Assembly: GCA_013398055.1 (NCBI GenBank)
Contig: VZRS01014431.1
Span: 503,933-567,932, forward strand
From: Ifrita kowaldi
Lineage: Eukaryota; Chordata; Aves; Passeriformes; Cinclosomatidae
Length of the DNA: 64,000 bases
Direction of reading: 5' to 3'
This document shows positions 10,325-22,200 of the stretch, piece by piece. The stretch's first letter is position 1, and each line of letters begins with the position of its first letter. The notes below the pieces were generated by a model. The model was not told the origin of the DNA. It ran no database searches and saw only the letters and a program-made list of their open reading frames with translations. The translations under genes were made by a program, and so were the position numbers.

Positions 10325-13300
10325 GCAACATCACTGGCACACAAATTAAAATATAAATAGAGCCTACTGGTCACAAAAGGTACTAAAGTGGGAAACTTAA
10401 AAAGCTCTTGGATAAACATCGAGTATATTACTTAATTTCAAGGCATCTGGAACGCTGAAAAATGCCTAACATTTAAATAATACCATTATCAAATGATGGT
10501 TTTAAAACCTGTGATTTTATTTTTTTCTATTATTTATATTTACAGCTGGAATAATGAGTATGTGCAGGATCCTTTGCTATTTTTGTTGCATATCTCTAGA
10601 AAATATACTCCCATTCAAGTCAAAGTACAAGTGAGGGAACAAAGGAAGTACCTGGAACAAGATTGTAGCTGATATATAAATGCAGAATCTCATTTAACAG
10701 CCACCTGAGCAGTGGCACCACCCACAAATCCACTGCTTGTTTCTCAGGGGGCTCAGTTCACACCAGAGCTGAGCCATTTCAGGGCTTCAGCTGCTCTGTG
10801 GAGCAGTGGCAGCAGTGTGACCGTAACAGATCTGTTTGAGCCCTCTGGAGATTGGTGCCAAAGGCATTGGCTCCCTGCATTTTAGCTGAACTGGGTTTAA
10901 ACCACCACGCTGCAGTCGTTTTCCAGTGCTGCGCAGACTTATCCATCTGCTTTCCCGAGGGAAGACACACAGCCAACACACACAAAACACAAAGACCAGA
11001 ATAACTATGGGCCTTGAACAATCACCAAGAAAAAAAGGCTAATTTTTTTTTTTCTATTTTTTTATTCCTTCCACAAACTGGGGCCAGTCACCATCTGTAA
11101 CTCTTGCTGACCAAAACAATGCCATTTTGAGGTACTAAGGGACCCACTGCTCAGCTGCACAGAAAAAGATGCTATGAGCTACCTGAACAAGGCCCAAAAC
11201 CCAATAAAGTCACCACAATTTAGCTCTGGAGGCGTCTTCTCATTCATTTCAGTGGACTCAGAGCCTGTGAAAGCACCATGGTGGTCTCTGCAACCCACCC
11301 CACTCTTGGTGTACAAAAAGCAGTTTGATGGTGTCTGCTGCCCCATTCTGGGTAGTTTTGCATAACTTAAATCATCCCTTTAAAAGATCACATCTATTAC
11401 ACTGTCAGCACCAAGACTATTGCTGAATTCCACACCTGTGGTCCGAAGGGTTAAAATAGAGGCTACTGGTGTTCTGCAGTGGGCTTTCCTGTTCCTTATC
11501 TCACAGTCTGTTCAAGGTCTCATAAATAGCACTGGAAGGGTGCCACTGAAATTAAAAATATGAATAAACACAGATTTTGCTCCATCCCAGAAAGATAACT
11601 TTTCTATCACCTGCACTCCACATTTACAGAGAGGGAAACCTGGGAACACACCACACCTGGGTTCAGTGGAGGACTAGTGCCCTCTTTTGATGTCAGTTTT
11701 ACCCAAAGACTAATTAGGATTTTGTTTTATTGCTGTACCCGCAAGACATTTTTCATTTCCCCATATGCTGCACTTGGAATAACAATAATTAACACCTGAG
11801 TTTGTTTTACCTGACAGGACCAGGAAAATTGCTAAACATTTGAGATAAAACAACACTAAAGTATTTGTAAATCAGCTTCAAAGCCATTAAGGTATGGCAA
11901 CTCTGACAGGTGCAGAGCCTCCACTGCTGCTAATGGCTTTGTGTGAAACACTACAGAGTCCATGGGGAGCTCTGCCTTCACTTCCAGGGGGCTGAGTCAG
12001 GCCACCAGGGATGAATGGCAATTGCTTGGTGTCATGTATGGACAGCACCTGACCTCTGGAAGGAAGTAAAAGAGCAAATGGAGCCAAGATATTCACGTTC
12101 TGCACGTGCCTGAGAAGTCACACGAGGTCTCAAGCTAAGCCTTGAACAACTTCCAACACACTTCACACAAACCCCAAGCACCTGAATTATTTCCTACCAT
12201 TTGGATGTACTGGGAAACCAATTCAAGTCTTGCAGACGAATCCAGTTCTATAATCAGCACTAATATGGTTGCCTGTTACGTCCTTAGTGAGGGCTCAGAT
12301 GTTCACTCTGCCTTGTCGTGCAAATTATACAAAAGGCAGAATCTCCTTGATCAACTTAAAACTGCACTTTCTGCTACACTTTGGTGGCTGTGAAATATTT
12401 AGACACACGGATGAACTAAAAGATTATGATGTATCACAAATTTATGCTTTCCTGCACTCTGAAGGATATTCTCAACAGACTTTTTAACAAGTGACTTCAG
12501 AAAAAGACAATTTTATTTAAAAAGCTACTAAAAAAACCCCCCAACAAAACAAACAAAAAACCCTTCAAAAGGAAACCACGCTTAAACCACAACAACTCCA
12601 CATCTCTATTCTCTGGCAGTGAACAGAGCTAGACAGGTTCTACTAAGATTTCTTCTGCCAACACAGTTGCATACCAATTTTACTGGTCTCAGAATCTTAT
12701 GGATAATGCATTGGTAGAGCCGAAGGTACCAGGACCTGCCATATTATTATGGTTACTTGTGCTAAAGCTAAAAACTAACTCAGGACAATCCTGAAACAAT
12801 TAAAAGACAATGTCAAGTGACCTGACAGAAGTCAAAATGAATTGGAGACATGAAAATTCAAGTTTTAGCTATGCAAATATGAATTATGTAAATATATGGG
12901 CCTTTTGTTGGCCTTCTGTATGGCAGGGTGCAGTGTATCACACTCAGTAGCCTTTTTGCTATTTAGTAAATATATCAAATAAATTGCCCATGACCATATA
13001 TTTCCTTGATTCCAGCCACATTTATACATCATGGACTTGCTTTGTTCACCAACCTTTCACTGCTGGAAACAAGAAGAAATGCTTTTAAAAGGGAAGGAGA
13101 AGAGTTAATCAAAGCCATAGCATTCTCTGTTTCTTTCCTGATCACGTAGACAGTGACCAAAAATAGAGCGAGCGCGTTAGCATCACTCGTGTCTTCTTGC
13201 TAATTGGCGTGTTTTAGATGCAGATGTTCTTCACTTCCAGAAGCTGATTTTTTTTCTTTTTTTTTTTTTGAGGAGTACAAAATATGCTGGTTTGGCACTT

Positions 13301-14139
13301 CTGAACCCAGTGAAACTTTGAGTTGCTGTACTGAAATAAGTATCAAATACCAGTAAGGAGCAGCAGGTTTGTTTTCCATCACCTCTTGTCGTGAGGATCT
13401 CAACCCTCCCAAATTCTAAACACCGGTGTGTGAGATACCAGGCACTGAGACAAGCACTTTGGAAACCTGTCTGCTGATGACACAAATAAGCAAACCAAGA
13501 TTCCTCTCCTACTCCATGGAAACTGGTGCTTTAAAACTGATAATCAGAAGTGTATTGGATCCAACAGCCACAACATGCTCACACCACATGACACGGGACA
13601 GCTGTGGCAGATTTTGAAAGACTAGGTTTGTTCTCACAAGGCACCCCCATGATCAGACACTTGTCTCACCTCTCTGAAACTTTAATCTGTGGAGTTGCAA
13701 TGCTTCCAGTATTTCCAGCCAGAGCTGGCAGAGTTTAAGTCAGGTGTTTTAGCATACTATATACAAACACCAGTGAATCCAATGGAAACCTGTGAACATT
13801 TTGTTCTAGCAGGAGATGAACTGAGAGCCAAATGAGCCACGCTTTGATCCAATTCAGTTTTCACGTCAGCCTGAAATTTACAGACATCGCTGCAATATAA
13901 TAATACTGTAATAGAGAAGAAACCCTTTTCTTTTCTGCCAGACATTTTATGAACTAACACTTAGGCTCACACTTCTGCCTGTCAGTAGCACACTCAGAGT
14001 GACTTAAAACAGACCTCTAAAGTGTGGACACAGCTACTTAAATATGCAAATGAATTGGCTTTCCACATCCAGACAGAGTTTGTACGTCAGTTATTCAGTG
14101 CAAATAAGTACAAGGCAGATAAATGTCCATTTGCAGGTG
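10325..14139. other. Non-coding stretch, no gene recognised
   Basis: No exon or transposon could be named. It holds low-complexity patches: an A/C-rich run at about 12527-12562 and a T-rich run at 13248-13269. An octamer-type ATGCAAAT site lies at 12871-12878, and another just downstream of a palindrome-free stretch at 14044-14051. Two short sequences (10607-10625 and 11234-11263) resemble the centre of the palindromic repeat family at 7633, but are too short to call alone. Confidence 0.5.
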
Positions 14140-14160
14140 AAAATGATCACTGATCATTTT
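14140..14160. repeat. Perfect 21-bp palindrome
   Basis: AAAATGATCA (14140-14149) and its exact reverse complement TGATCATTTT (14151-14160) flank a single C. It contains two overlapping TGATCA-type sites. It could bind a dimeric factor or be chance in AT-rich DNA. Confidence 0.85.
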
Positions 14161-14639
14161 GGAAGTCTGACTCAGTTAAAAGACTGAGAAACCACTGCTT
14201 CCAGCTTCAGCTGCTCCCTGTAAAGCTAAACCACTGTTACACAATGTAAAGGGTAATGTTATGTGCAAGTGTGGACAGTTACTAAGGTAAAAATAGGAGA
14301 GGGCTTTTAAAATTGAAGCACAACATCAGAAGTCTTTCAGATTTGTTCTAAGATGAAAGAAAAAGAGTTGAAGAGCAATAAGCAAGTTAATATTTCATTA
14401 AAAAGCTAATAACAAGATGTATACATTCTGAAGTTCATAGGAACCATTAATTACGATTGCTACTGGCAATGGATCATTCAGAAAAACATACATATGGTTC
14501 ATATGGAATACAAATACAGCTTCTAGTCTTCAGATTGACATAGAGGGAAGACTTTAATCATATGACTTGAAAGTACAATCAGAACCTCCAGATTTCAACG
14601 CTTTTAAACCCAAAGGGAGAGCTGGATGCTTAGGTAACC

Positions 14640-14995
14640 AACTGCCTGCAGAAAACGCTCGATACATTTATGCACCCACCAAATTAGACAGGGAAATTAT
14701 ATCCAAATTGCACAAAAAGCTGTAATCCAGATTCACATCTCCTCTTTGGAAATGCCAGCGAGGATTTCACTTTCCAAAGCATCTCACAGCTCCCATTCAG
14801 TTCAATTGTAATCAGTTATGCTCAGGACTTTGCAAAACAACGCGATCGCCACTGAAAATGCTTTCAAAACTCTGTCCTTTGTACTACATTTATTCTATAT
14901 GTTGAATTATATGCCATAATGTGGCTCTGTCAGGCATTCAGAGCACAGCTGTGATGAGCAAGAGCCCATGATTAATTCTGTCCTTGCTCTTCATA
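14640..14995. other. Possible conserved non-coding element
   Basis: There is no open frame of note. The block keeps CpGs in an otherwise AT-rich setting (ACGCGATCGCC at about 14840), has CAATTGTAATC and GATTAATTC homeodomain-type sites and ends in a CTAATTAG site near 15012. Part of it (14789-14808) also resembles the CCCATTGACTTCAATGGG centre of the old palindromic repeat, so it may include exapted repeat DNA. The call is by texture only. Confidence 0.28.
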
Positions 14996-16089
14996 AACTA
15001 TTTGCCTTGTCTAATTAGAAAAAAACACAATAGAAGTTACAAACATTTTCACCATTTCCAATTGGCCGTCAAAAACACAAGAGAAGCCAAGTCGCCTTTC
15101 ACGAGCCGTGATGAATAATGTATAGAAAGACAAAGTCTCAAAGTTTACCCCATTTTGTGTTACATTGTTCCCATTGCCTTCCTCCACACCATTTCTGTTT
15201 TTCAAAAACTGTTCTGAAAGCCACTGCAGCACCGCTACATGGACCTACAGAAACCACTTTTTAGCTTTTTTCCTAATTTTTCAAGCTATTTTTTTCCCTG
15301 TCAAAAGCATCAGCTCAGCCCCCAAACTCCAGTTTTGCATAATTCATAGAAAAACCAACACAAGCGAATTGTCTCAAAACCTGTACTCCTTGAAATGCAA
15401 AACAAACACAACATGCAAATGTAGCAATGCCTTTAGAAGTGCAAGCAATCACCAGAATTCATACAGGGGTAACTTTGCCACTTTTGGAATAACCAGGAAC
15501 ACCTGGATACAGCAAGCCTTGGCTGGGAGCAAACCTGGCCACTTCATATTCCTGAGGTGCATTAGACCACCCTTAGTATGCCCAGGCTTCTCTGAGGAAT
15601 CCCAGTAACTTCCTCCAGTATCTGATGCCAGCGATAATGCACATGTCTTGCACTGTCCACATCTTTATCACCAGCCATAGTGACAAAACTGGAATAAAAC
15701 AAATATATTTGCAATTATGTGCAGTTTGCCAGATACTGCCTAAAGAAACCAGAGGGAAAAGCATTAAATCTGTAAGCCCTGAGACATACTCAGCTTTCTG
15801 TAAGTATTTTGTAATGTGTATAGAAACTGGAGACATGATTCCTTGTCATTATGCTGCCTGAACGTGGAAATCTTTGTCTGCTGTAGAGAGGAGCCCAAAT
15901 GTTCCCAGAATTTAAGTTGGCTGGACCTGGGGCATTTGTTCAGCTCCTGAAGGAAGTCAGGACAAGCTGCCAAGTCTGGATCCTGACCCGCACTTTCAAA
16001 ACAAACAAACAAAAACGTTCAGGATGTTTCAAATAATGTGCATCCTTTCTTAAGGGAGAAAAAAGGACACTTGAAGAAGTCTGATTTCA
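14996..16089. other. Non-coding stretch, no gene recognised
   Basis: Overlapping frames occur on both strands, the longest 147 codons at 15165-15608 (+). That frame is rich in Ser, Phe and Asn without any pattern I recognise, and I treat it as chance. An A/C simple stretch lies at 15988-16016. Confidence 0.5.
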
Positions 16090-16520
16090 CTTTCACAGCT
16101 CGGGCAGTGCCTGGAACTGCGAAGGCTCCGCTGATGTACCGCTCACAGCAGCAGCACAGGTTTCTAACCCTGAGCCTCGCAGAGCTCTTCCGAGTGGATG
16201 GTGCCACTCATTGGGGCTTGCAGGCTGGCGGAGCACACCTTTGGAGGCAGAGCTGTCACGGGTTACACAAGCAGAGAGCTTTGCAGCGACTTTCTGCGGA
16301 GCACGAGGTAAAACGTGCGGTGGAGCCGCTCACTTCCATCAGAGAGCGGCAGCCATCTGCTGGCAGGCAGCCGGCAGGAGGGCAGGCACCAGGGCTTTCC
16401 CAAACCCCTGCATTCCCAAGCTCATGAAAGAGCCACCTCAGTGCTCCCGGGAGCAGCCCACTCGGCTGTATTTAGGTGAAATCCTTGAAACAGACACCGC
16501 AGATAAACGTAACTAGGAAA
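16090..16520. other. CpG-rich patch, possible promoter or insulator
   Basis: About 20 CpGs fall within roughly 430 bp, well above the surrounding AT-rich DNA. The patch contains a CTCF-like site. Forward open frames of 129 and 101 codons overlap here, but they are in different frames and are what GC-rich DNA gives by chance. It could be a small CpG island for an unannotated transcript, a regulatory element or simply a GC-rich patch. No TATA box or clear initiator was identified. Confidence 0.4.
16350..16363 (-). promoter_or_regulatory. CTCF-like binding site
   Basis: On the minus strand the bases read CCAGCAGATGGCTG. This matches 13 of 14 positions of the commonly used CTCF core CCASYAGRKGGCRS; the mismatch is the penultimate position (T instead of A or G). 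It lies within the CpG-rich patch, a usual setting for CTCF. The motif orientation points toward lower coordinates. Confidence 0.45.
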
Positions 16521-16769
16521 ATGCATACTTAAAAGGTAGAAAAATATCGTAAACCTCATCAAACGGCCCTGGAGAACGGGATCTGAAGTCACAAGTCATT
16601 TTTTGGAATTCTCAGTCTTATCTAAAGAAAGAAAGATTGCCATGTCTTTAATCTACAGACGAAAAGGAGCCAGCTGTACATCTGAAAATCAGCTGCGTAT
16701 TGATCCCGCTCCTGTTAATATTCATGAAGGTGTATCGTAAGACTGGAGATTTTAACACAGTGCCCCCAG

Positions 16770-16808
16770 ACTCTAAATCAATTCCCATTGATTTCAATTG
16801 GCTTCTCC
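16770..16808. mobile_element. Fragment of the old palindromic repeat family
   Basis: TTCCCATTGATTTCAATTGG (16782-16801) and its flanks follow the palindromic centre that I associate with the same old bird and reptile repeat as the element at 7633. The GATCCAAAG ends are not preserved. It could instead be a chance match to a short AT-rich palindrome. Confidence 0.4.
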
Positions 16809-16820
16809 CATCCATGCATC

Positions 16821-19039
16821 GACCTTACCCCTCCCTTGGAAACATGCTCTCAAGGTCCTTTGAAACACGCTTGCTGTATAATGAACTCTGAAGGATTGCG
16901 TGTGCTTATTGGTATGTTCTTTCCTTCTCCACCCGTGGAGCTTTTGAGGGGGCGGACACCACTATCTGATTTTATGTGAACATTTAAAAATTTGAACCTA
17001 TGCCCCACAGGGCTCCCATCAGTTCCTAGAAGCCAGAATAAACTCCTCCTCTTCATTTAGATTTGTCTGAAAAGTTCAAGGCTAATGCGTGCATCCAACA
17101 GGATTGCATTTCTTGACACTGCCTGCTTCCAGGAGAAATACACACTGAGGTGTTTCTGGTTTGTTTGTCAGGTTTTTGGGTACTACAGCTAAAATGGGTT
17201 TACAGGAGTGGCAGATCTCAGAGGAGAGGGTTGAAGGGAGAATTTAATCTGCTCCTCTCTCTGAAAATGCTGGGCCCTTGAGCCTGACCTTGCTCCCTGC
17301 TGAACTTTCTAGCACCTGACATTTCAGTCTGTTCAGGGTGAGTTATGAGGAGTTAAGGAACCTCAGCAAATAAGCAGATACACACCAAAACTGCTGCCTG
17401 CATTAGGAGTTTATATCTAATGTGATCATTATTTCACTTCAACACACAAAGCAGGGGTTGGCTATCCCTGCTTCCAGTTGTATCTCAGGTGAAAAATGAA
17501 AGCAAGCATATTTAAAAATCAGACATTTTTTTATCAAAACAGTTTTCTGAGCTTTTTCTTCCTCAACTGATAGAAAAAAAAGTACAAATGGTGAAAGTAT
17601 TTAACCATGTTGGAAGGTTTAGGTGATATTTCAACAGTAGTCCCTGTGCGAGCACAGGGTTGTCCCTCAGCTTCATTTACCAGACTGATTTTGTATTACC
17701 ACTCTGGGCAACATCACAGCCAAGAGGACAGCCCTGTATATCCAACTGGTTAAAAACTCAGTTGGAAACATGCAAGATTTGCTTCCTGCATTCAACCATC
17801 CTCCCTTCCCTGATATCAATTAGCTGTGTCTTCATCTTATTTGTTGCACACACAGAATTCGAGAATGATGCATTTAGCAGCTATTCAAAAGAAAGATTTT
17901 TGGTTGAGAGTACTGTGATGACCAAACAACTTTTAGGAATTTGAATATATGGCTTTTGCCATATATGTTGAAGTCTAAATATCTGAACTTAAGGTAATAT
18001 TGGTTTCTAACTGTCTTCAAAAGTCTTTCATATGTAACTGATTGGGTTACACTTTGTCAGTTCCAACCAAACAGCAGGATTTTACTTGCATCTTTGAAAC
18101 AAAATGAATCAATAACATGCAGGTTTGTAGTGGAATCTGAGATTCTCCAAATTTTACAGCTCCAGGCAGGGCTGCCATCCAACCCAAACCAGCAAAACAT
18201 GCCACCATCATTCCAACATCATATCCACAATGAGGCTGAATAGCATGGAAATCTAGAATAGCCAACACTAATCAGGGCTGTAAAAATAAACACACAAAGG
18301 AAAAACTTGTTTTTCTTGTACAATTAATTTTCCTTCCCAGTCTTGGCACTCTACACCAAGGCAATGCAGATGCTGACCCTTTCATGAGGGTTTGCTGTCA
18401 ACCTCATTTGCTTTCTGCAGTGATATTCCACTTATCATTTTGCAAAAATCCCATGTCCCTTGAGAAAAGGCCCCTCAGCCTGAGGCCTGCTCCCCCTGCT
18501 GAGAGCACAAAGTCCCACAAATGCTGTGCCAGGGTAAGGGAAGGGCAGGTTCCAAATCCACGAAAGCTCTGACTGAAGAGGACAAGCTACAAACTCAGTG
18601 AGAGCTGTGTGGGGAAAAGCAGCAACACGAGGGGGTTGGCTTGATTTTTCAACTCCACTAAGCTTCAGAGAGTGGCTGTAAGTTTGGAGAAAATATTTGG
18701 ATCAGTCCTTAGCACGTCAGTCAGCTCTCTCCACAGCACAGGCTGGGGAACATGACACACACCCCAACATCAATGCTTGGCGAGAACTTCTCACCTGCGC
18801 CAAACCTGTTGGTGCTACAACCTTGGTAACCCCAAAACAGAGAGAGAATTCATCTCTGTAACCCCAGATCTCTCTCCCACAGCTTCTCAAGACCACAGTG
18901 CAAGATGCCGCCTTTGCCCCAGCTCCGTTTCACTTTTCCTCAGCGCAGGGCATGCTCCCGCTGCCTCCTCCCTCCCTGCAGGCTCCTTCCTGTCTCCCAG
19001 AGGCTTCTCCTATCGCCTTCGCCATCAGAGGAGGCCGGA
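16821..19039. other. Non-coding stretch, no gene recognised
   Basis: Open frames stay below 100 codons. I see no named repeat or RNA gene. The part from about 18940 to 19060 becomes C-rich with several CpGs and leads into the conserved-looking block that follows. Confidence 0.5.
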
Positions 19040-19225
19040 CATCGCCCTGCTGAATGGGAGGAAGGCTCTGTAATTAACGGGATCCTTTGCTGTTTACACA
19101 AACACTCAGAACATACAGACAGCTGAAAGGTCAGCTCCAGCCACGGAGGGCAAATTAAACGGAATACGAGGTGATTATTGCGGAGAGCCTTTTAACTAAT
19201 GAGGTGCTGCTCCTTTGGAAAAATA
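19040..19225. other. Possible conserved non-coding element
   Basis: A block with a CTGTAATTAACGG stretch, GCAAATTAAACGG, a GTGATTATTGCGG segment and a TTTAACTAATGAGG end. CpGs lie next to TAAT cores, which is unusual in decayed bird DNA and typical of conserved enhancers. No alignment was available. Confidence 0.3.
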
Positions 19226-22200
19226 GTCCAGTTTTTCCTAGGATACTACTGATATTCTGAATTTTAAAAAAAGCTTTAAATGTATTTAAGAAATCAACCT
19301 ACAAGCAACACACAAACCAACACAACACAGCTGGTTTCTGAGCAGGACTCAACTTGGATAGAAGAGGACAAGTTAGAGGGTTATTTACACGCTTTGAGTG
19401 AATTTCCATCAGTTATGAATTGTTTTATTATCTCCAAACTCTTTCTGAATTTCTTTTTATTAACAGTTTCACGTTATGAAAAATGTTATGCTTAAGGCTA
19501 TTGTGAAAATAAACTTATAATCTTTATTTCTAGGTAGGTGAATTAAAAAATTATTTGGAAAATTATACATTGACTACCAAGAATCAGGAGAAGTGCACCT
19601 GGTACGTTTTGTTGTCAAATTACCATAAGGCTTATCTCAAAATAGCCCAAACATTCATCGCAGTATCTCAAAAAGCATTGTTTCAGAATATTTACAAAAC
19701 CAGAAATTTAGCAGAGATTTGCTCTGTATAAAATAACAAATTAGAGTTTAATTGCCATTAACTAGAATCTGGAAAAACCATCTGTTCTTACTCACACATC
19801 AACAACAGCAAGCCACATTCATGTCATCCATCTTCAGAATACTGAAGCATATACTCCAGCTTTAAGGAGTTATTTAAGCACCTCTCAAGACTACAGGGTA
19901 TAAGCACATACAAAAACTTGCTTAAAGTCAGGCCCTCACCAAATGATTGCTGACATTTACGGCTCAAAGAGCTGCAACAACACTAACAGCTCACAGCCTG
20001 CACTTGTGTCTACAGCAGAGGCCAGACATGATCAGCCTCAAGCTCAGAGTGCTGCTGACATTCACTGAGTCAGAGCCTCAGCGGAAGAGGGGGGATTAAA
20101 AACCAAATAAAAAACAATAAAATGCATTAAATGGAATATAGTTCAAAATTAATAAAGGAGACCATTTAAACACCTTGAGGCTCCCGTGCTGTGTTTCTGT
20201 GAAGCAGTTAAACTCACCGGTGGAATAGCTCATAGAAAAGAAATCATTAAGCTTATTCGATTGAATGTTATGTAATGTTTTAAAAGTTGTTTTGAAAATA
20301 CTTCTTTTATAAGGAAAGGCATCAGAAAACCTATGTTTCTCTGTGTTTCATATGGAGACACAAAGTAGAACAGAATCTTGCCTACCTACCCACTTAATAT
20401 GTTATAATTAGAGATGAGGAGGCAGTGTGAACATCTAAGCTGGGCTTGATGGAGGATATTAGTTGGAGCTCATGACAGAGCTCTGGGTAGACAGACAAGT
20501 GGAATTTAGAGGCTTGAAACTGCCAAAGGAAAAATATTCACTTGCTGATTTCCCTCAGATCAGGTGTTCCAATGTCCCTTTGCAGGTGGCATTTTAAAGA
20601 AAACACCTTGCAAAGTCAGGCTGTACCCAAGCGTTGCAAACCTTTATAGTTTTTATTCTTCTCTTCAATCTGCAGGTATAAGGACACAGGTGGCAATGCC
20701 ACCCCTCCCACCTCATTTCCTCCTGACATGAAACAGAAAACAACCTTCCTGTTGGAGAGCCCTCCCTGCTGCTTTGTCTGATCCAGGTGGGACATGCAGA
20801 AGGAAGATTCCTGCCTCTGACAGATGCTCCTGGGCTTTGCAGCCCTGCCACTGTGCCATGACGGATTTTAAATTTTGATAATCCCTTTTTAGCCCTTTCA
20901 GACTAAGGCCATAACATGCCACAGCTCAAACAAAACCGGGCCCTGTCGGCCCATGTTCATACAAATAGCCCAAACCAAGATGATTTATTTACAACAGTTA
21001 ATACAATTGGTAGTAACGACTTTATAGGCAACCTCTAAGTGCAGGCGAGATGAAAAATTTACTAAATTGGAGTATAAAAATTCATAAGAAAATGTACAGA
21101 ATCAATATTTCATGGGACTTGCTTTACCTTGCCTTACACAAATCTACTCCAGAGCGCACATTAAAATTTAAACCAGCTTCGTGCGACAAGTTCAAATGCT
21201 GGGGCTGTTTCATATTAGTTTAACTTCGGAGGGAATTTTTTTTGTTTTGTTTGTTTCATAAATTGGAAAAAAGCACTTAGGGAGCTGCACAGTTTGAGTG
21301 CTTGTGTGCTGCTTTTTCTATTTTCTTCCTTTTAAGAATAAACTAATTGCTGACATAAATAGGGAGGACAATGCTCAAAGAAAAGAGACTCTGAAAATAC
21401 CTTTGTATTCTCTTTAATAGAGCATAGGAGATGGAATCCCTTTGCATTCTCTTTAATACAATGTACAGAGACACTGCTTGGAAACAATACCTGCAGAATA
21501 CTCCTAAGAGCCCCCGATCTGGGAACAAAGCACAAAAAAACACAAAGCCAGCCCTGCTGTAGGAGCAGAAAGGTGTGGGCATGGCTGTAGGATACAGCTC
21601 CACACGGCCCAGGAGGCTCAGCCCCTCTTCAAAAACCCAGTGCCAGCCATGACACTTCATCCTGCTGGAAACTGAGGCTGCTCTGGGGTGCTAATTTACT
21701 GCAGGAGGGGCATCCCTTCTGGCTTTACAAAGTTAATTTTTTCCCATTTGCTTCATCAGAAGGAGCAAGGCCTCAGAAGAGTGAAAGGTCTTTCACTGGA
21801 ATAGGCCCAGAGCCCACCAGCATCATTATTGTGGAATCTGTGCAGCCCAGGTTTCATTCCAGGGGTTACTCAAAGGCTTGGGGAAGTCCTGTCCTTTGCC
21901 TCACCCCACCTGACCCTGTTTGCATGATTTTGCAGCTTTAGGCACCTCTTCCCTTGACATAACCCAGCTTGTCCCAAAGAATAAGATTTCTTTCTCTTCA
22001 AGCATGACAGAAAGGATTGATTAAAAATCGCCTCCCTGATGTTTGCATACAGTTCTCAAATAATGGAAAGAAAGGATAGAGCCCAAATATAAATGGGGGA
22101 GAAATCACCTCTAAGTATTTTGTTTGTGGCTGTGTCCTCATATATATTCTGTTGTGGTTCATGCAAATACTCAAAAAAAAAAAAAAGTCACAGATGTTTT

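Noticed and set aside
16038..16516. Two overlapping forward frames in the CpG-rich patch as exons
   Set aside because: They are in different frames, have no family resemblance and are explained by GC-rich composition.
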